From Trema orientale (lineage: Eukaryota > Streptophyta > Magnoliopsida > Rosales > Cannabaceae): a DNA stretch of 64,000 nt. The stretch lies in NCBI GenBank assembly GCA_002914845.1, contig JXTC01000004.1, positions 1,077,203 through 1,141,202 on the forward strand. The letters are read 5' to 3'. Shown piece after piece: positions 34,801 through 47,410 of this stretch. The position numbers and the translations under genes were made by a program. The notes under the pieces were generated by a model. That model was not told where the DNA came from, ran no database searches, and saw nothing but the letters and a program-made list of their open reading frames with translations. Within the stretch, counting starts at the first letter, position 1. The number at the start of each line of letters is the position of its first letter.

Positions 34801-36750
34801 TAAAAAAGTGTCATATAGGAGATTCAACTGTGAGTGGTGCAGATCAGAATGAGATCTTTTTTCACTGCCTCCCTTATTTGGTGAATGAATATATTCATTA
34901 TTCAGCAGGGGACTAGCATTTTCCTGGGTGTAGAGCTAGGCATATCTAATGTTATCCCCACTCAAACAGACACGAGGGATGAGGAATAGTAGCCATATTT
35001 ATCATTTTAGTCATTAAATCTCAGCTTTTTTAGCATCTTAAATCGTATTTTAAAGTTGAGAGACGAAAATAAGACATGNATTTGATTGATTTAAATGATA
35101 ATAGTAATAATAATTTGATAGAGCTCGGCATATATGATATGCCTCCAAGATACACTAGGAAACGAGGAATAATAACTATATTTCCTATTTTAATTAATAA
35201 ATTTCTGATTTTAACATTTTGAATCATATTTTTAAGCGTAGTCACATGTATAATCTGATTGGTAACCGTATTTATTTTCAATGTTAAGCGAATAAATTCA
35301 AAACCTCCGCCCCAATTGTCAATACAAAAAAAAAAAAAAAAAAGAATCATATTTTCTAGTTTGGAGAGGAAAATAAGACGGATTATTGATTAAAAGGATA
35401 TTAGTACATTTCTTTGTTAGTATTTAGAACTTTCACATCAAGTTACGACGGATTTACATCAAGTCAACTTAAATCATTGACACAGAAATTCCAAACACAT
35501 AAGTGTATGATTGATAGCCTAAAATACCAAATTCTGGAGAAGGCTGATTAGAGAGCGTACTAAACTTTTTCAACAAATGCATATATATGATTGTGATATT
35601 GCCGTTAGTTAGGATAAACTGATAATTAACTGATCCTATAATATGCTATTTTATTTCAAAATGTAGGAACTACGTACTACTCGTGATAATTTAAATGGCT
35701 TAATCATGAAGTTTAGTCGCAATTAGTGCTTAATTATCAACAATAGTTTGAGCAATTTGGACTTGGTCGTTGAGCTTTCTCTATTAATACATAACAAAAT
35801 CTAACATCGAAATGCCAATTCAAAGCAATATTTATTTTGTTCAAGGACCAATCAGAGTTAAGGTTTTACTTAATTATAATAAAAATCACCAATATACATC
35901 ATGAACAACCATGATTTTCTTTTCTTGCCTTTTGCTTTAAAAGAAAAAGGAAAAAAAAAAAAAGAAAAGAAAAGAAAGGTCCGTGGTCAACAAAAGTGTG
36001 CCTTGAGGCACTTTTCTTCCTTCTTGACAAAGCATTAGCAAAAAGATTCAGATACATTGCACAAAGTTTATCTGTGTTTTTCTTTATCTCACTAAAAATA
36101 AAACTTGGTTTTTGATCCCAACNTATTCTCCTAATCTCCTTTTTTTATTTTTTATTTTTTTGGGGTTGCCTTGGTTTTAAAGAGAGGTGAAAATAGAAGA
36201 GAGTGACTTTCATTTCATCTCTCAAAAAAGAAAATAGAAGTGAGTGGTCTATAGCAAGAGGGGTGGATATATCTAACTTTTATATTGGGTTCCCATCTCT
36301 TTTTTGACAACTTCACTAGGAGAAAAGGTGATTCCATTTTCCCTTTCCTTTTGCACAATCCTGAAAAAGACAAGTCGTAGCCGTGGCTTCAATGATAGAC
36401 CCCCACAATCTTAATGATGTTGCAGACTTTAGTACCCTAAATATATATCCTGGTAGTTCGTCAAATTTTATTTTATTATTATTATTTTTTTTATTTTTGT
36501 ATTTTTTACAGTTACTGAATAACTGTGTGCATCAAAGTGAAAGCGCCTTTCCACACATAACATAAGATAGCTTTTAACATTCCAATCTCATATTTTTGTA
36601 TAACTTGAGTATGTTATAATCTAACCTTTTGAAAAAAATAGTGTCTTTTTCATAACATCATTAGGAAACTTTAAACTAAAACATAAAACCATACAACCAA
36701 TTAGTCTCATTGGTTGTCATGATTTATACGAGTAAAGCCTTTTTTCCAAT
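31878..36750. other. Long AT-rich intergenic stretch without a gene
   Basis: No gene, tRNA or clear repeat ends. Three diverged direct copies of about 100 bp lie at 34980-35080, 35155-35250 and 35340-35400 ('aggaataataactatattt', 'gaatcatatttt', 'aaaataagac'). Single N bases occur near 35080 and 36123. Small open frames are short and without family features. Confidence 0.45.
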
Positions 36751-36760
36751 ATTTCTAAAA

Positions 36761-37281
36761 GGATTAATGGCACAGATGGTCCCTAAAGTATCCAATATGC
36801 ATCAATTTAGTCTTCAAAGTTTCAGTTATAGTAATTGAGCTACTAAACTTTCTGATTAGTACTAATTTGGTATCTATATAGCCTAAATTGCAACTTGCTA
36901 TTAATTTTTTTTTTAACTAAAAATATACGTGGTAACATCTGAAAGCGTATTTCAAAAGTAATTTAGAAATTTTAAGTATAAAGATGAATAACCATTGAAA
37001 AATTTTCTCTAAATTTACAACTCCAAAAATCTTGAAAAATGCAAAGAATATATCTTTCATTCTCTCGAAATCCTTTTGTTTAGTTTATTTTAGATAATCT
37101 TTCAAATGCTACATCATATGTGTTTCTGGTCAGTAATTTAAAAATAGATTGCAATTTAGATAGTCTAAGGACCAAATTGTTTTAAATTAAAAAATTTAGG
37201 AGTTATATGGCCACAATTGAAACTTTGATGACCGAATTGACACAAGTTGGATAATTTAGGGACCATTTGTGCCATAAACCC
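36761..37281. mobile_element. 521-bp MITE with inverted arms of about 110 bp
   Basis: Left end GGATTAATGGCACAGATGG; right end, complemented, GGGTTTATGGCACAAATGG. Both continue into TCCCTAAA and 'cttcaaagtttca' or 'catcaaagtttca'. 9-bp flanks TTTCTAAAA (36752-36760) and TTTTTAAAA (37282-37290). Mutator-type by TSD length. Confidence 0.85.
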
Positions 37282-37289
37282 TTTTTAAA

Positions 37290-37779
37290 ACAGATATCAA
37301 ATATCTAAAAGGAGCAAAGCAAAATCTTTATCACAGATGAAAACAGAGTAATAGAGAACACTGATTAATGCTGAATAGACTGAAATAGGGATGTTAAGCA
37401 TTTACATCATAAATGTATGCAAGAAGGAGAAACGAAGAGTACTATACTACTATAATATGGGCATTAATTTGGTCAAGCTTCTTCACTTTCGTGAGTACTT
37501 GACGGTCTTTAAGTCATCGCTATCTATGCTCCAAATTCCAAGATATTCGACTGAAAGTCCAAATTTTCTTCCGGGAAATCCATATAGTCACATTATACTT
37601 GATTTTTTGATACGACAAAGAAAAAAGAACAAGCAGACACCTTCAAAGATCTCCATATTAACGTGTAGAAATATTTTTCGTATTGTTTATGAGTTAAAAA
37701 CAAGGTATAGATTTAGATTTGTGTTTAGATGCAACGATCTCTAGAAAGTAACGTTTTTTCATGATCTTTCCTATTTTAT
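37290..37779. other. Intergenic DNA
   Basis: The open frame at 37391-37744 (117 codons) has no family features, low-complexity neighbours and no regulatory context. Not called a gene. Confidence 0.4.
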
Positions 37780-37797
37780 GGACTAACCAGTTCACTT

Positions 37798-37969
37798 TTT
37801 TTTTTTTTTTTTTTTAAAGTGGGGCTTAATTAATGATCTCCACTTATTACAAATTAAAAGAAAATACTTACTACTACCCAATCCCCACCCCACCCCATTA
37901 GGGATAATAGGCTTTCACGCCTACCCCCGGTGTGACTCGAACCTAGGACCAAGATCCTAATTAGTGGGT
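37798..37969 (-). mobile_element. tRNA-derived SINE, 5'-truncated, with perfect 18-bp TSD
   Basis: On the minus strand it runs from an 'aggatcttggtcctaggttcgagtcacacc' segment, which contains the box B word GGTTCGAGTC, through 'gtgaaagcc', 'aatggggtgggg' and 'aatttgtaataagtg' to an A-rich tail (T-run on plus). Flanking direct repeats GGACTAACCAGTTCACTT (37780-37797, 37970-37987) are identical. Compared with 43236-43440 it lacks the box A end. Identical TSDs suggest a fairly recent insertion. Confidence 0.85.
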
Positions 37970-37987
37970 GGACTAACCAGTTCACTT

Positions 37988-40119
37988 AATCTGGTATTAT
38001 TCTAAATTTTTTTTGTTCCTTGAGCTGCATGTATAAACCTTATTACATTGCTCATTTTGTTGAGACTTTTAAGGCAACAAGTCACTTTTTTAACATTAAT
38101 AATTTAATAATCGAGCCTCTTATCCATGGGAATGATGTTATTCTATTTATTTTGAAACGACAGGACTCCAAAACTGGCCAAGCACTTATAAGACCCCTCA
38201 AGCTCAAAGCTCTCTCATGAAAGCATTAAACATCTGACCTCCACCACATGAACGTAGTATGATATGCAATAATTTTGTTTCAACTTTTAGAGGAGATTGT
38301 TGGGCTCTACCATCTCTCGTGTCATTCATACAGCATACCAATCGGACGGTTGTTCTATCAACGTTATTCTTGCAACGTATTTAATTGAAAGAAAAGATTA
38401 AAAAAAAAAAAAAGGTATCAAAGTGTCTTGGCCATGAGAAAGCAAAAATGTACACTTTGGATAAGTTTGTAAAGAAATTAAATAAGAAGCTTTATCATGC
38501 TTTGAGTATCTTAATTGCATATGCTATGGTAATATCAAATTTTAGTAAGTGTGCAAAATAAAGTTTCATATGCTATGTGCTATAGTGATATTAAATTTTA
38601 GTACGTCTGCAAAATGAAATGTCTCCAATTGTTTGCTAAATTTGTAGGTCTTATAGGAAAATGACCAAATTTTAGGCCCAATTTAAGTAAATGTCTGTTC
38701 TTCAAATGTTTTAGCAAAACATCCGATATATATGTTTATATACCAAGTGTAAAATATTATATACCATGCATAAAAATTTATATACTCAGTACATTAACTG
38801 AAATTGGTAGATAAATATATCTACCAAGTATAAAAATATATATACTTGGACATTTAGTTATAAAATTTAAAAAGTAGACATCTACTTTATTAAATTTGAA
38901 ATATTGGTCATTCAATTAAATTTTTCTAAATTTTGCAGATGCTATTTTTTAGGCCAGATATAGCACTCTAAAATTTATGATGTACTTCAAACTTATAATA
39001 TTGTCATTATGATAAGTAGTTGGATAATAGTTAGATTAGAATAACAATAATTAATAGAAGAAAGAGACATTTTATAAGTAAAAATAATGTTTAGATACAA
39101 AGCATAATTATTTTAATCATATACACATTAGTGCATAACCTAAAATATTTGTGCTAATTTAGCAATTTGACACCGTACCATACTTCATTCAGCATTAACA
39201 CACTATTTTCATTTGAGATGGTATTAGTTATGTTATTCTTGTGTTTTTGGGTTGATGGTAATATTTTCTGTCAAATTTATGTCTCTTATTAAAGTTGTTT
39301 TAGCTTAGAAACTCGTAAGAGAAACATGAAATAAGGGAAAAATAAAAGAGGGAGAGTGAGAGATAGGTATTAACAAATAGCATTTTTTTTTCTTCTTTTT
39401 TGAAAAAGAAAATGACAAAAGGTTTAGATTATTTAGTACTTTAGTCGACACCCCATGTACAAGATTTTATAAGTTATGCATTGCCTTTTGTTTGATTTTG
39501 CAGGGACCCTTTTGCGAGGCTTTTTCAAGAAAGCAAAAGAATTAAAAAGCAAATTTTATTGCATATGCTCATCTTGATTTGTTTCCTTTACTTTAGGAGT
39601 GGCCATTCAGAAACATAAAAAGGATTCATTTCGTTAGACAGAAAAGGATGTCTATCACGTCCAACTGTCTATATACCAACCATAAGATTTATTTTATACG
39701 TTTCAAATAAATTTTGAGCCATATTTTGATTAGCGGGTGGAAATCTAAACTAGGATAGATTGAAAATTAGTACACTGACTACCAAGATTAAAGTGGTAAC
39801 TTAGCTTATTGGTAACCGACCTTTAAGTTAAGTTCAAATCCCATCACATATATATACATATTATTAAAAAAAAAAAAAAACTACTTAGATTTAATATGTG
39901 ATGACTATATATGCTTAGACAAAAGGACCAGTGGTATAATGTTTGAGGAGCAAGCCTTGAAAACTTCTTATAAAGAGGAAAACCAGGAGGGTACTTTTCT
40001 ATTTTGCAAGAAAGAAATAATTTCCAACATAAATAAAAAAAATAAATAAGATGTTTAAAGAAATTTGGCATTATCATATAAAAGAACGAAAAATATATAA
40101 AAAATTCAATTAGGTATAA
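37988..40119. other. AT-rich intergenic DNA
   Basis: Words like 'tataccaagtataaaaatatata' recur at 38725-38850. No gene recognised. Confidence 0.4.
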
Positions 40120-40480
40120 ATAATAGGAAAATTTTGATTTTATATGGTAAAATTTCAGGGAAAAAGGAAAAAATTCCCAGATTTTAAATTCTTTTTGGAA
40201 TATCCCAAATTGATTTAGAAAAATACAACTTTTCAAAATATTTAGAAAATACCATTTTTTACAAATTGATAAGGTACTTAAGGTAACTGGTTAAGTTACT
40301 ATGAGAACGAGTTTAGTTACCCTAAATAACTTAATTAGTACCCCAATTAACATGATTGGTTACGTTAAGTACCTTGAAAAAAGTACTAATTTTTTAATAG
40401 TGTTATTTTTTTAAATAAATTTTTAAAATGATATATTTCTACTTTTGAATTTTTCGGACTTTGGGCTTGGTTTTTTTCAA
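40120..40480. repeat. AT-rich repeat with GTTAC/GTAAC palindromes, copy 1
   Basis: It shares layout with 51170-51860: 'gattttatatggtaaaattt', 'atttagaaaataccatttttt', a centre with 'ggtaactggttaagttac' and 'agttaccctaaataac', then 'tttttcggactttgggctt'. Its right part also resembles text in the gypsy-type LTR near 54250, so it may be a fossil LTR fragment. Confidence 0.5.
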
Positions 40481-42420
40481 GAGGCCGATAATAATAACAC
40501 CCACTCGCCAGCACCAATTAAACACGAAGATATGAAGAAACACCTTTTTATCCTTAAAAAAGAGAACACTTTCCTTTTTTTTTTTTTTCTTTTTGGGACA
40601 TATTCACGTATTATTTTCTGCTATTTATGTTTATTTTTGAGCAAGGTATTTGATGTGTAGAAAGAAAATGGTTTTAAATAGGATTTAAGACCCAGAAAAA
40701 TGCTCCTTTTTTTCCCCCTTTTTAAGACCGGGGGTTGAATTATAATATGTATATTTCCCTTGTCCAAAATTCACTAAATGTTCTCAAATCAAAAGTTATA
40801 ACTAAATAGTCTAATTAGATACTCATTGAAAATAAATGCAAAAATTACCCTCAACCAAATCCTCTCTCTTCTTTTTTTTTTTTGAAAAAAAAAATAAATG
40901 TTCATTAGTTAATAGGTTTTTAATTTTTTTTTAAACGTATGAGTTAAAGGAATTGCATAAAAATGAACTCTACAACTATTAACGATAAATTATCATTAAA
41001 TAGTACATCTCTTTTTTCTATTTTTATATCTACATATCTACTTAGTATTTTTTTATATATACCACTTGTTTTGTTATTAACTATTTCCCTAATCAAAACA
41101 CACAATTTCCTATAAATTAATTTATATTTTTTAGTTAAGAGGGTTTTAAACTTCATGAGTTCATAGAATTACAGAAATTAAAAATTTATCGCCATCAAAA
41201 GAAAATTACCATTTGAATAGTACACCTCTTTTTTTTTTTCCCCACTCTTGGTAAATCTACGAATGTACTCAATATATTTTCATAGATACCGATTTTACTA
41301 TTGTAATGTATTATTTCGGAGTTAGATTTACTAAGCTTATAAACAAATCTATCATGACTACAAATATATACATGAAACTTAAAGACTCAACTTGCAGAGT
41401 ATTTAAACATATATATATTTCATAAGAACCTCATCAGATATTTCAATCTCATAAAAGATAAAATATGTCCAAAAAAAATATCTACTAAGATTTAATATCA
41501 CAACATGGTACATCTAAAAATAAGCGAAGTAAATAACTTAACATACTAAGAGAAAAAAGAGAAATACTATTTAATGATGATTTCTCATTAGTAGCCATAA
41601 AGGACAATTAAAAAACGAGGGAGAGGGGGAGGGAGGGAAAGGGAGCAAAATCGTCCTAACTAACAAATGGATATTCACCTATAAATGAGGGTTACTAAGC
41701 TATAAACGGTCATTTACTGAAACCAATTAAAAGAAGAGGCACATACCATAAATTATCCTTTCTAAACCTATGTTATTTCTAGATTGCCATTGTTGTAAAA
41801 CTTGTGTCAGTTTATTTGATTTTCTAATTTAGTTTTACTTTATCAAGATAAGTTAGCTTATTAGTTTTATTTATTTTTAATTTAATCTACAAAAAGTTCA
41901 TTCAAAATATTTTTACGAAATGCTTAGTTAATATTTCGTGATATATATATAAGTAAATTAATTAACGAATTAGTTCATTTTGAGTTAATTTCGTGTCAAC
42001 TAAACATTTTCGAGTTATGTTGTAGTGTCGTTCCCTTAATTGCTACTCTTGGGGGAAGATTGATTTTTGAGTTATGAAAATATTGATTTATATATTCCAA
42101 AAATTATTAAAAGATATGGTAAAAAAGAAAAGGGCAAGAAAGAGAAAATGGAAGAAAAAAAAGAAAAGAGGGAGAAAAGTTTAGTTAACGAGGGATTTGA
42201 ATTTATTAAACTACTTTTGCATACTAATTTTTAAAATAATAATATAGAAGGCAAAATAATCATTTTAAAATAAACTAGTTTTCTTTCTTTCTTCTTTACA
42301 TGCCAAAGTGACAAAACAATAATAAAAGAAAGACATTTTTACTTTCATTTTATACATTTTCTATCCATCATATTTTTTTCCCCTTCCTCCCATTCTCTTT
42401 GGTCTTTCCCCTTGCTAAAG
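40481..42420. other. AT-rich intergenic DNA
   Basis: A diverged tandem pair of about 250 bp is seen near 40930-41000 and 41155-41230 ('atgagtt...gaattgcat', 'tagtacatctctttttt'). 41965-42055 reads like the right end of an hAT element related to 18297-19022 ('ttcgagttatgttgtagtgtcg', 'aattgctactcttgg'), but no left end was found. No gene. Confidence 0.4.
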
Positions 42421-42431
42421 GCTAAGCTTGG

Positions 42432-42757
42432 GGAATAAATTAGCTACACGCCATTTTTTTTCCTTATTAATTAAATCTACCACCATACCACTTTTTTTAA
42501 AATGAATTCTTGAATGATTCCTGATGTCAGCGGCAATCTTGATGGATTCTTGACATCGACGGCGATCTTGACGGGTTCTTGATGAATTTTTTGACGGATT
42601 CTTGACAATCTTGATAGATTCTTGACAGATTTTTGACAAATTCTTGACGTCGGTAGTGATCTTAAAGGATTCTTGACGCATTTTTGATGAATTATTGACT
42701 AATTTCCTCCCAAAAATGGTAGAATCTAATGGTGGTGGTAAATTTAGTTAAACAAAA
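42432..42757. mobile_element. MITE with tandem GATTCTTGACG 12-mers, copy 1
   Basis: Homologous to 53681-53984: 'ttagctacacgccattttt', then 'ttccttattaattaaatct', the inverted pair TAAATCTACCACCAT and ATGGTGGTGGTAAATTT, and between them about 15 tandem degenerate units of the type GGATTCTTGAYR. The right outer end is blurred by an A-run. The small minus-strand open frame with Ser-Arg/Lys-Ile-Val repeats is a by-product. Confidence 0.7.
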
Positions 42758-42851
42758 AAAAAAATAAAAATGGAGGAGACATTTGAGCTCAACATTTGAG
42801 TCTGGTGCCTCATGGGATATAGTGGGCCGAGCTTCATTACTTAGCAAGAAA

Positions 42852-43073
42852 ATGACATGAATAAGAATAACTTGGGCCAAAATAACTTTTTTGTGAATTT
42901 TTCTAAGAACGAATTTTTAAGAGTATAAGTGTTTCTTGATTATGAAAAAACAATTATTTAGAATTTTTTAATAGTCAAAAAATTATTGACTATAGCTTGA
43001 CAATCCTAAAAATATCATCTTTGAAAATTTGCACAAAAAAGTTAGTTTAGCCCAAGTTAGTGCTATCCATGTG
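42852..43073. mobile_element. MITE with CTTGGGCC inverted ends, copy 1
   Basis: Inverted ends: 'gaataacttgggccaaaataacttttttgtg' on the left and its near-complement 'cacaaaaaagttagtttagcccaagttagtgc' on the right. The same family is at 52385-52650. No TSD fixed. Confidence 0.7.
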
Positions 43074-43235
43074 CTTGGGAAGAATGGGCTCAGCGTCCTG
43101 TTGGATTAAGACGCCACTTCGGGGGAAAATGGACATTTTGGTTGAACCATACCCTTCTACCCGGTTGAAAGGTCACCTTTTCTGACCAAACAAACTTGAA
43201 TTTACGAATATGGCCCAAAACATTATCACAAACTT

Positions 43236-43440
43236 TTTTTTTTTTTTATTTTTTTAAAAAGTAGGCCTTAACTAATGACCTTTCACTTATTACAAATTAA
43301 AAAAAAATATCTAATACTACCCAATTTCCACCCCACCCCATTAGGGATAATTGGCTTTCACGCCTATCCCGGTGTGACTCGAACCTAGGACCGAGATCCT
43401 AGGTAGTGGATGCTCTTACCACTTGAGCTAATCCACTTCG
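43236..43440 (-). mobile_element. tRNA-derived SINE, full-length copy
   Basis: On the minus strand the head reads GTGGATTAGCTCAAGTGGTA, a box A-like start, followed by box B GGTTCGAGTC about 45 bp on. Then the body is shared with 37798-37969, and an A-rich tail ends it. Flanks TCACAAACTT (43226-43235) and TCGCAAACTT (43441-43450) match at nine of ten. The head is tRNA-like, but the element is not a tRNA gene. Confidence 0.87.
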
Positions 43441-43760
43441 TCGCAAACTTAACCACGTTATTTTCTCGTGGTTGACAATTGCCATGCCACCTCTTTTCCT
43501 TCCATTGGTTCAAAATTTATAACACGAGGGTAATCAAACTGACACCTCATTCTAAACATTTTACATTCCTTAAATCCTGTTAAAAGTTTAGCACATCTTT
43601 TAATCCCGAAAATACCCTTACCCTCCCTTCGATATGAACTCTAATAAGAAAGGCAATTCAGTCCCAAAATTTGGGCAGTGGCAGAGTCGCAAATTAGCTG
43701 TCACTTAGCTCACTCCCACGTGTTTAATCTCTTGTGAACCTCAACCACCCGGAAGGCCAG
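43441..43760 (+). promoter_or_regulatory. Upstream region of the PP2C gene
   Basis: Gene-free DNA before the PP2C transcript. One G-box, CACGTG, is at about 43718-43723. No clear TATA box. Confidence 0.35.
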
Positions 43761-43874
43761 AACCGGAAGAGAAAGAGAGAGAGGGGCTCTGGAATTTTCA
43801 TCCAGCGGCTGCTATTTCGGAGCTTTTTAGTCTCGCTCCTCCATTTTGTATGACCCCATTTCGATTTCCAACAG

Positions 43875-44317
43875 GTTCGTCTTCGTTTGCGTGTGTGTAT
43901 ATATATATATATTTAAAATTTCGCGGCTTTTGCTTTCGTTTCTTTTAAAGCTTATTCGAGTTTTCTCGGATTCTCTGATTTTTTTGTTTAGCTGAAATGG
44001 GTTATTTTGTAATGTTTACTTAGCTAGTATGGAGGTTATGCAAATGAGAATGGTGCCAATTAGAATAAAGGGTCAGATAAAAAATTTGAGTTTGGTTTTG
44101 AAAATTAATAATGTTTTCAGGGTTTTTCTTTCCTTTCTTTTATGTTAATTTCAGTTCCCTCTTTAATGTTATTATCTTATATTGGTTTTCTTGCGGGTTT
44201 CTGGGTTATAAACTTTGTTGAAGAAGCTTAAATGGGTTTTCTTTTTTTCCTTTTTTTTTTGGGTGTATAGATGTGTTGAGACTTGAGGGTAATGTAATTT
44301 TGTGTATTTTGCAACAG
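43875..44317 (+). other. Intron in the PP2C 5' UTR
   Basis: The donor CAACAG|GTTCGT after 43874 and the acceptor TTGCAACAG before 44318 enclose a T-rich 443-bp intron ahead of the start codon at 44371. Leader introns of this kind often raise expression in plants. Inferred from splice sites only. Confidence 0.65.
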
Positions 44318-44370
44318 ACTGGGTTCCTTATTCGTAATTGAATCGAGGGTCATTTACTTTAGAGGCTGAA

Positions 44371-46766
44371 ATGCCATCTAGCTTTCTCTCAAAGCTGAAT
44401 CTTGCTGTGTTTTCTGGTTTCGAGAGGGCAGTAACTGGGCAACGAAATTCTATAAATTTGATTCTTGGACGGGGGAAAGTGTTTTCTCGGAATTTAGGAA
44501 GTTACTCGTTTGAGGTGAAGACTATGGCTGCTTCTAATTCTAAGTCTCTATTTGGAGATGTTTATGTTGATGATGTTATCACAAGTTGTGGGAATTCCTT
44601 CGAGTTTACAAAATCTACTGGTGTTTTTTTCAACGATAAAAGTCATTGCTCTTGCCGGAAAGCTAGCCTTAGCTTGAGAAGAAAGGAATTATCCAACAGT
44701 GCTCAACTAACTTGTGGGTACTTCCTTGGTGACGTAACGAGGAAAAATTTGAATACCAATGCAGTTGTTGTTGGACCTCAGTTGAGGAATCTCCATACCT
44801 CTTCCTTAGCATGCTACTCTGCTGGTGCCGCTCATGATGTGTCCTTTGATGGTAGTTCTCGTGATGAACCGCTTCCTAATTCGACCATTTCGGCTGACCA
44901 GTATGTCCTCTGAATTCATGTTAACAAAACTTTGTTTTCCTCATAATATGTTGCTGTTTTAAGTAATGCAGCTAGAAATAAACTCTATTTATTAGTATAA
45001 TCTCTTGAAACGGCTACCAGCTTTTCAAATATATTCCCCATATTTTGTTAGTCTATTGAGAATTGCATTCTTAGTAAGGTGGAAGTGACAAGTTTAGCAG
45101 CTTTGGATGAATTAGAACATGTGCATTTAGTACTATAGTAAATGCTCAGTATATATGCTTATAGGGGAGATCTTTTCCTTCTTGTGGCTTTAATTTCAGA
45201 ACTCTTTTTGGAGACAGAACTCTGAAGCTTCTTTCGGGATCATGTTACCTGCCTCATCCTGATAAGGAAGACACAGGTGGAGAAGATGCTCACTTTATTT
45301 GTATCGATGAACAAGCAATTGGTGTGGCAGATGGTGTTGGTGGCTGGGCAGACGTTGGGGTTAATGCAGGATTGTTTGCTCGTGAACTTATGTCTAACTC
45401 GGTTACTGCAGTTCGAGAGGAGCCTAAGGGTTCGATTGACCCAGCCAGAGTGTTAGAAAAGGCCCATTCCGGTACAAAAGCAAAGGGTTCTTCAACAGCT
45501 TGCATCATTACCCTCACAGAGAAGGTCTGTAGTTGGCTAATCTCCAGTGCTTTTGTTTCTACAACCGAGAAGAAAGAAAATTTGCTTTGATAGTCTCTTC
45601 ATACCTTAAAATTATTACCTTTTTTAATTATTACTTTTTTGGCTTCTATTGATGAGTCAGCAACCTGAGTCTGTCAGGTTCCTTTTACAGAAGTAAATGA
45701 ATAAAGAATCATGATATCCAATGATTCTGCCCTTTTTGTCCTCCCAAACCCTTACAATCCTTGGTCGTTCCTTAGTTCTCAGGTGCCTGAATCTTGGACA
45801 AGATGCATGAAGATTGTTCAGTTTTTGAAACCTATTTCCTAGTCTGAAATCTTAATACTACATCGACTTATGTTGTTCTTTGCATTTTGAATGTTTCTTC
45901 TGTGTAGAAAACCAGGGAATGTCTATCATATACTAATATACTTTTCCTAATTATATCTTTCACCAGGAACTCCATGCAATTAATCTCGGGGACAGTGGAT
46001 TCATAGTGGTTAGGGATGGATGCACCATCTTCCAATCTCCGGTACAACAGCACGGTTTCAACTTTACATATCAATTAGAGAGTGGCACAGGGGGTGATCT
46101 ACCAAGCTCTGGTCAGGTCAGTTAATAGGCTCTTGTAAGCTTTTTCTCCAACATTACCTTGAAAATTTGGACGGCATAAATATTTTTGGAACATATTGTG
46201 CCTCTCTATCCAGATCTTGAGCACAAAAGGGCAAAAAACAAAAAAGCGATTTTGTCTTGAGAGCTGGATATTAGTTTTGAACTTTGAAATCCTTCCGAAG
46301 CTAAGAGTTCCCTCCCAGTTTCACACTTTTTGATAAAATAATTTGCACCTGGAAACTACTCTCTCTTGAAAAACTTTGGAATCGAGTTTTCCAGATAAAT
46401 AACTCCGTTAGGCATTTCATGGAAAGAGTCGCAATCTAAAGCATATTTTCTGTTTGTCAATGTACCCAGGTTTTCACAATTCCTGTTTCTCCGGGGGATG
46501 TCATTATTGCTGGAACGGATGGGTTATTTGACAATTTGTATAATAACGAAGTCACTGCCGTTGTTGTTCATGCGTTAAGAGCTGGCTTGGAACCGCAGGT
46601 AACTGCTCAGAAGATAGCCGCTTTGGCACGCCAGAGAGCACTAGACAGAACCCGGCAGACGCCGTTTTCTACTGCAGCTCAAGAAGCTGGGTTTCGTTAT
46701 TACGGTGGTAAGCTAGACGACATTACCGTTGTTGTGTCATATATCACAAACTCGATCAATGCTTAG
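44371..46766 (+). CDS. Protein phosphatase 2C, PPTC7-like (Arabidopsis PP2C55/PP2C80 group), complete
   Basis: A Mg/Mn-dependent Ser/Thr phosphatase. Exons: 44371-44900, 45200-45524, 45967-46116 and 46470-46766; 1302 nt, 433 residues. The N-terminal 175 residues are Ser-rich and poorly conserved, with an organelle transit-like start (MPSSFLSKLNLAVFSGFERA). The catalytic domain follows: EDAHF (about 205), GVADGVGGWA (about 220; metal-binding Asp), LGDSGF (about 293), GTDGLFDNL (about 353) and KLDDITVVV near the end. PPTC7/Ptc7 relatives act in mitochondria, and some plant members in plastids; location here is not settled. An upstream in-frame TTG is not a start, because the ATG at 44371 heads the family-like sequence. 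It converges with the vicilin-like gene; the stop codons are about 0.7 kb apart. Confidence 0.9.
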
Positions 46767-47250
46767 AGCACACTTTTTTTGGTAACTGTCGCAATTCCAT
46801 CTCACTTGTATATTTCATGCGTCTCTATGTTGGCAAGTGGGGCATGGAAGCCCGTTTTACCATTTCTTGCCTGAAACCAAGAGAAGGATTACTATTGGCT
46901 TTTTATAGTCTCATCATATTTTTATCTGAAGATTCAATTCTAGTTTGGTGGGATTGGTATCTGTGCCCTTTGTTCTCTTTCTAGTTGTTAATTTCATTTT
47001 AAGTTGCTCTTTCCTTATGCTATTATGACGTTAGAGAAGGGAGATTACTTGGCTAAGTAGGTACAAGCTCGATATGTTCACCAGCTAGCTTATCTATTTC
47101 TACCATGAACTTATCTACTTCTAAACGGCTACTTCCAGTAGTCGATCTACGTACACCTGTCACAAAACTTAGGAGCTATCTTCATATTGGCAGAAGAAAA
47201 CATAATCCTATGCAAAATAAACATTAGTCTACTCATTCACAGAGGTGTCT
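46767..47250. other. Region between convergent PP2C and vicilin-like genes
   Basis: It probably holds the PP2C 3' UTR. No other gene seen. Confidence 0.5.
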
Positions 47251-47410
47251 GTTTATAGTTAAGCTAAAAAGAAAATTCAAAACATTGTCACAAAGCAACC
47301 ACAATAACAAACATAGGAAAGCAGAGCACTGTTTATAGTTAAGCTAGAAAGAAAATTCAAAACATTGTCACAAAGCAACTACAATAACAAACATAGGAAA
47401 GCAGAGCAGT
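47251..47410. repeat. Tandem duplication of an 80-bp unit
   Basis: 47251-47330 and 47331-47410 are nearly identical, each starting GTTTATAGTTAAGCTA and ending near GGAAAGCAGAGCA; about three differences. It lies 70-230 bp beyond the vicilin-like stop codon, so it may be in that gene's 3' UTR. Confidence 0.9.

Noticed and set aside
37391-37744. 117-codon plus-strand ORF
   Set aside because: No family features, no splice or promoter support, and AT-rich intergenic setting; likely chance.
41965-42055. Right end of an hAT-like element related to 18297-19022
   Set aside because: No left end or TSD could be found, so it is mentioned only in the intergenic entry.
37798-43440. tRNA-like sequences with box A/box B words
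   Set aside because: They are heads of SINE copies with A-tails and TSDs; the acceptor-stem pairing of a real tRNA is absent.
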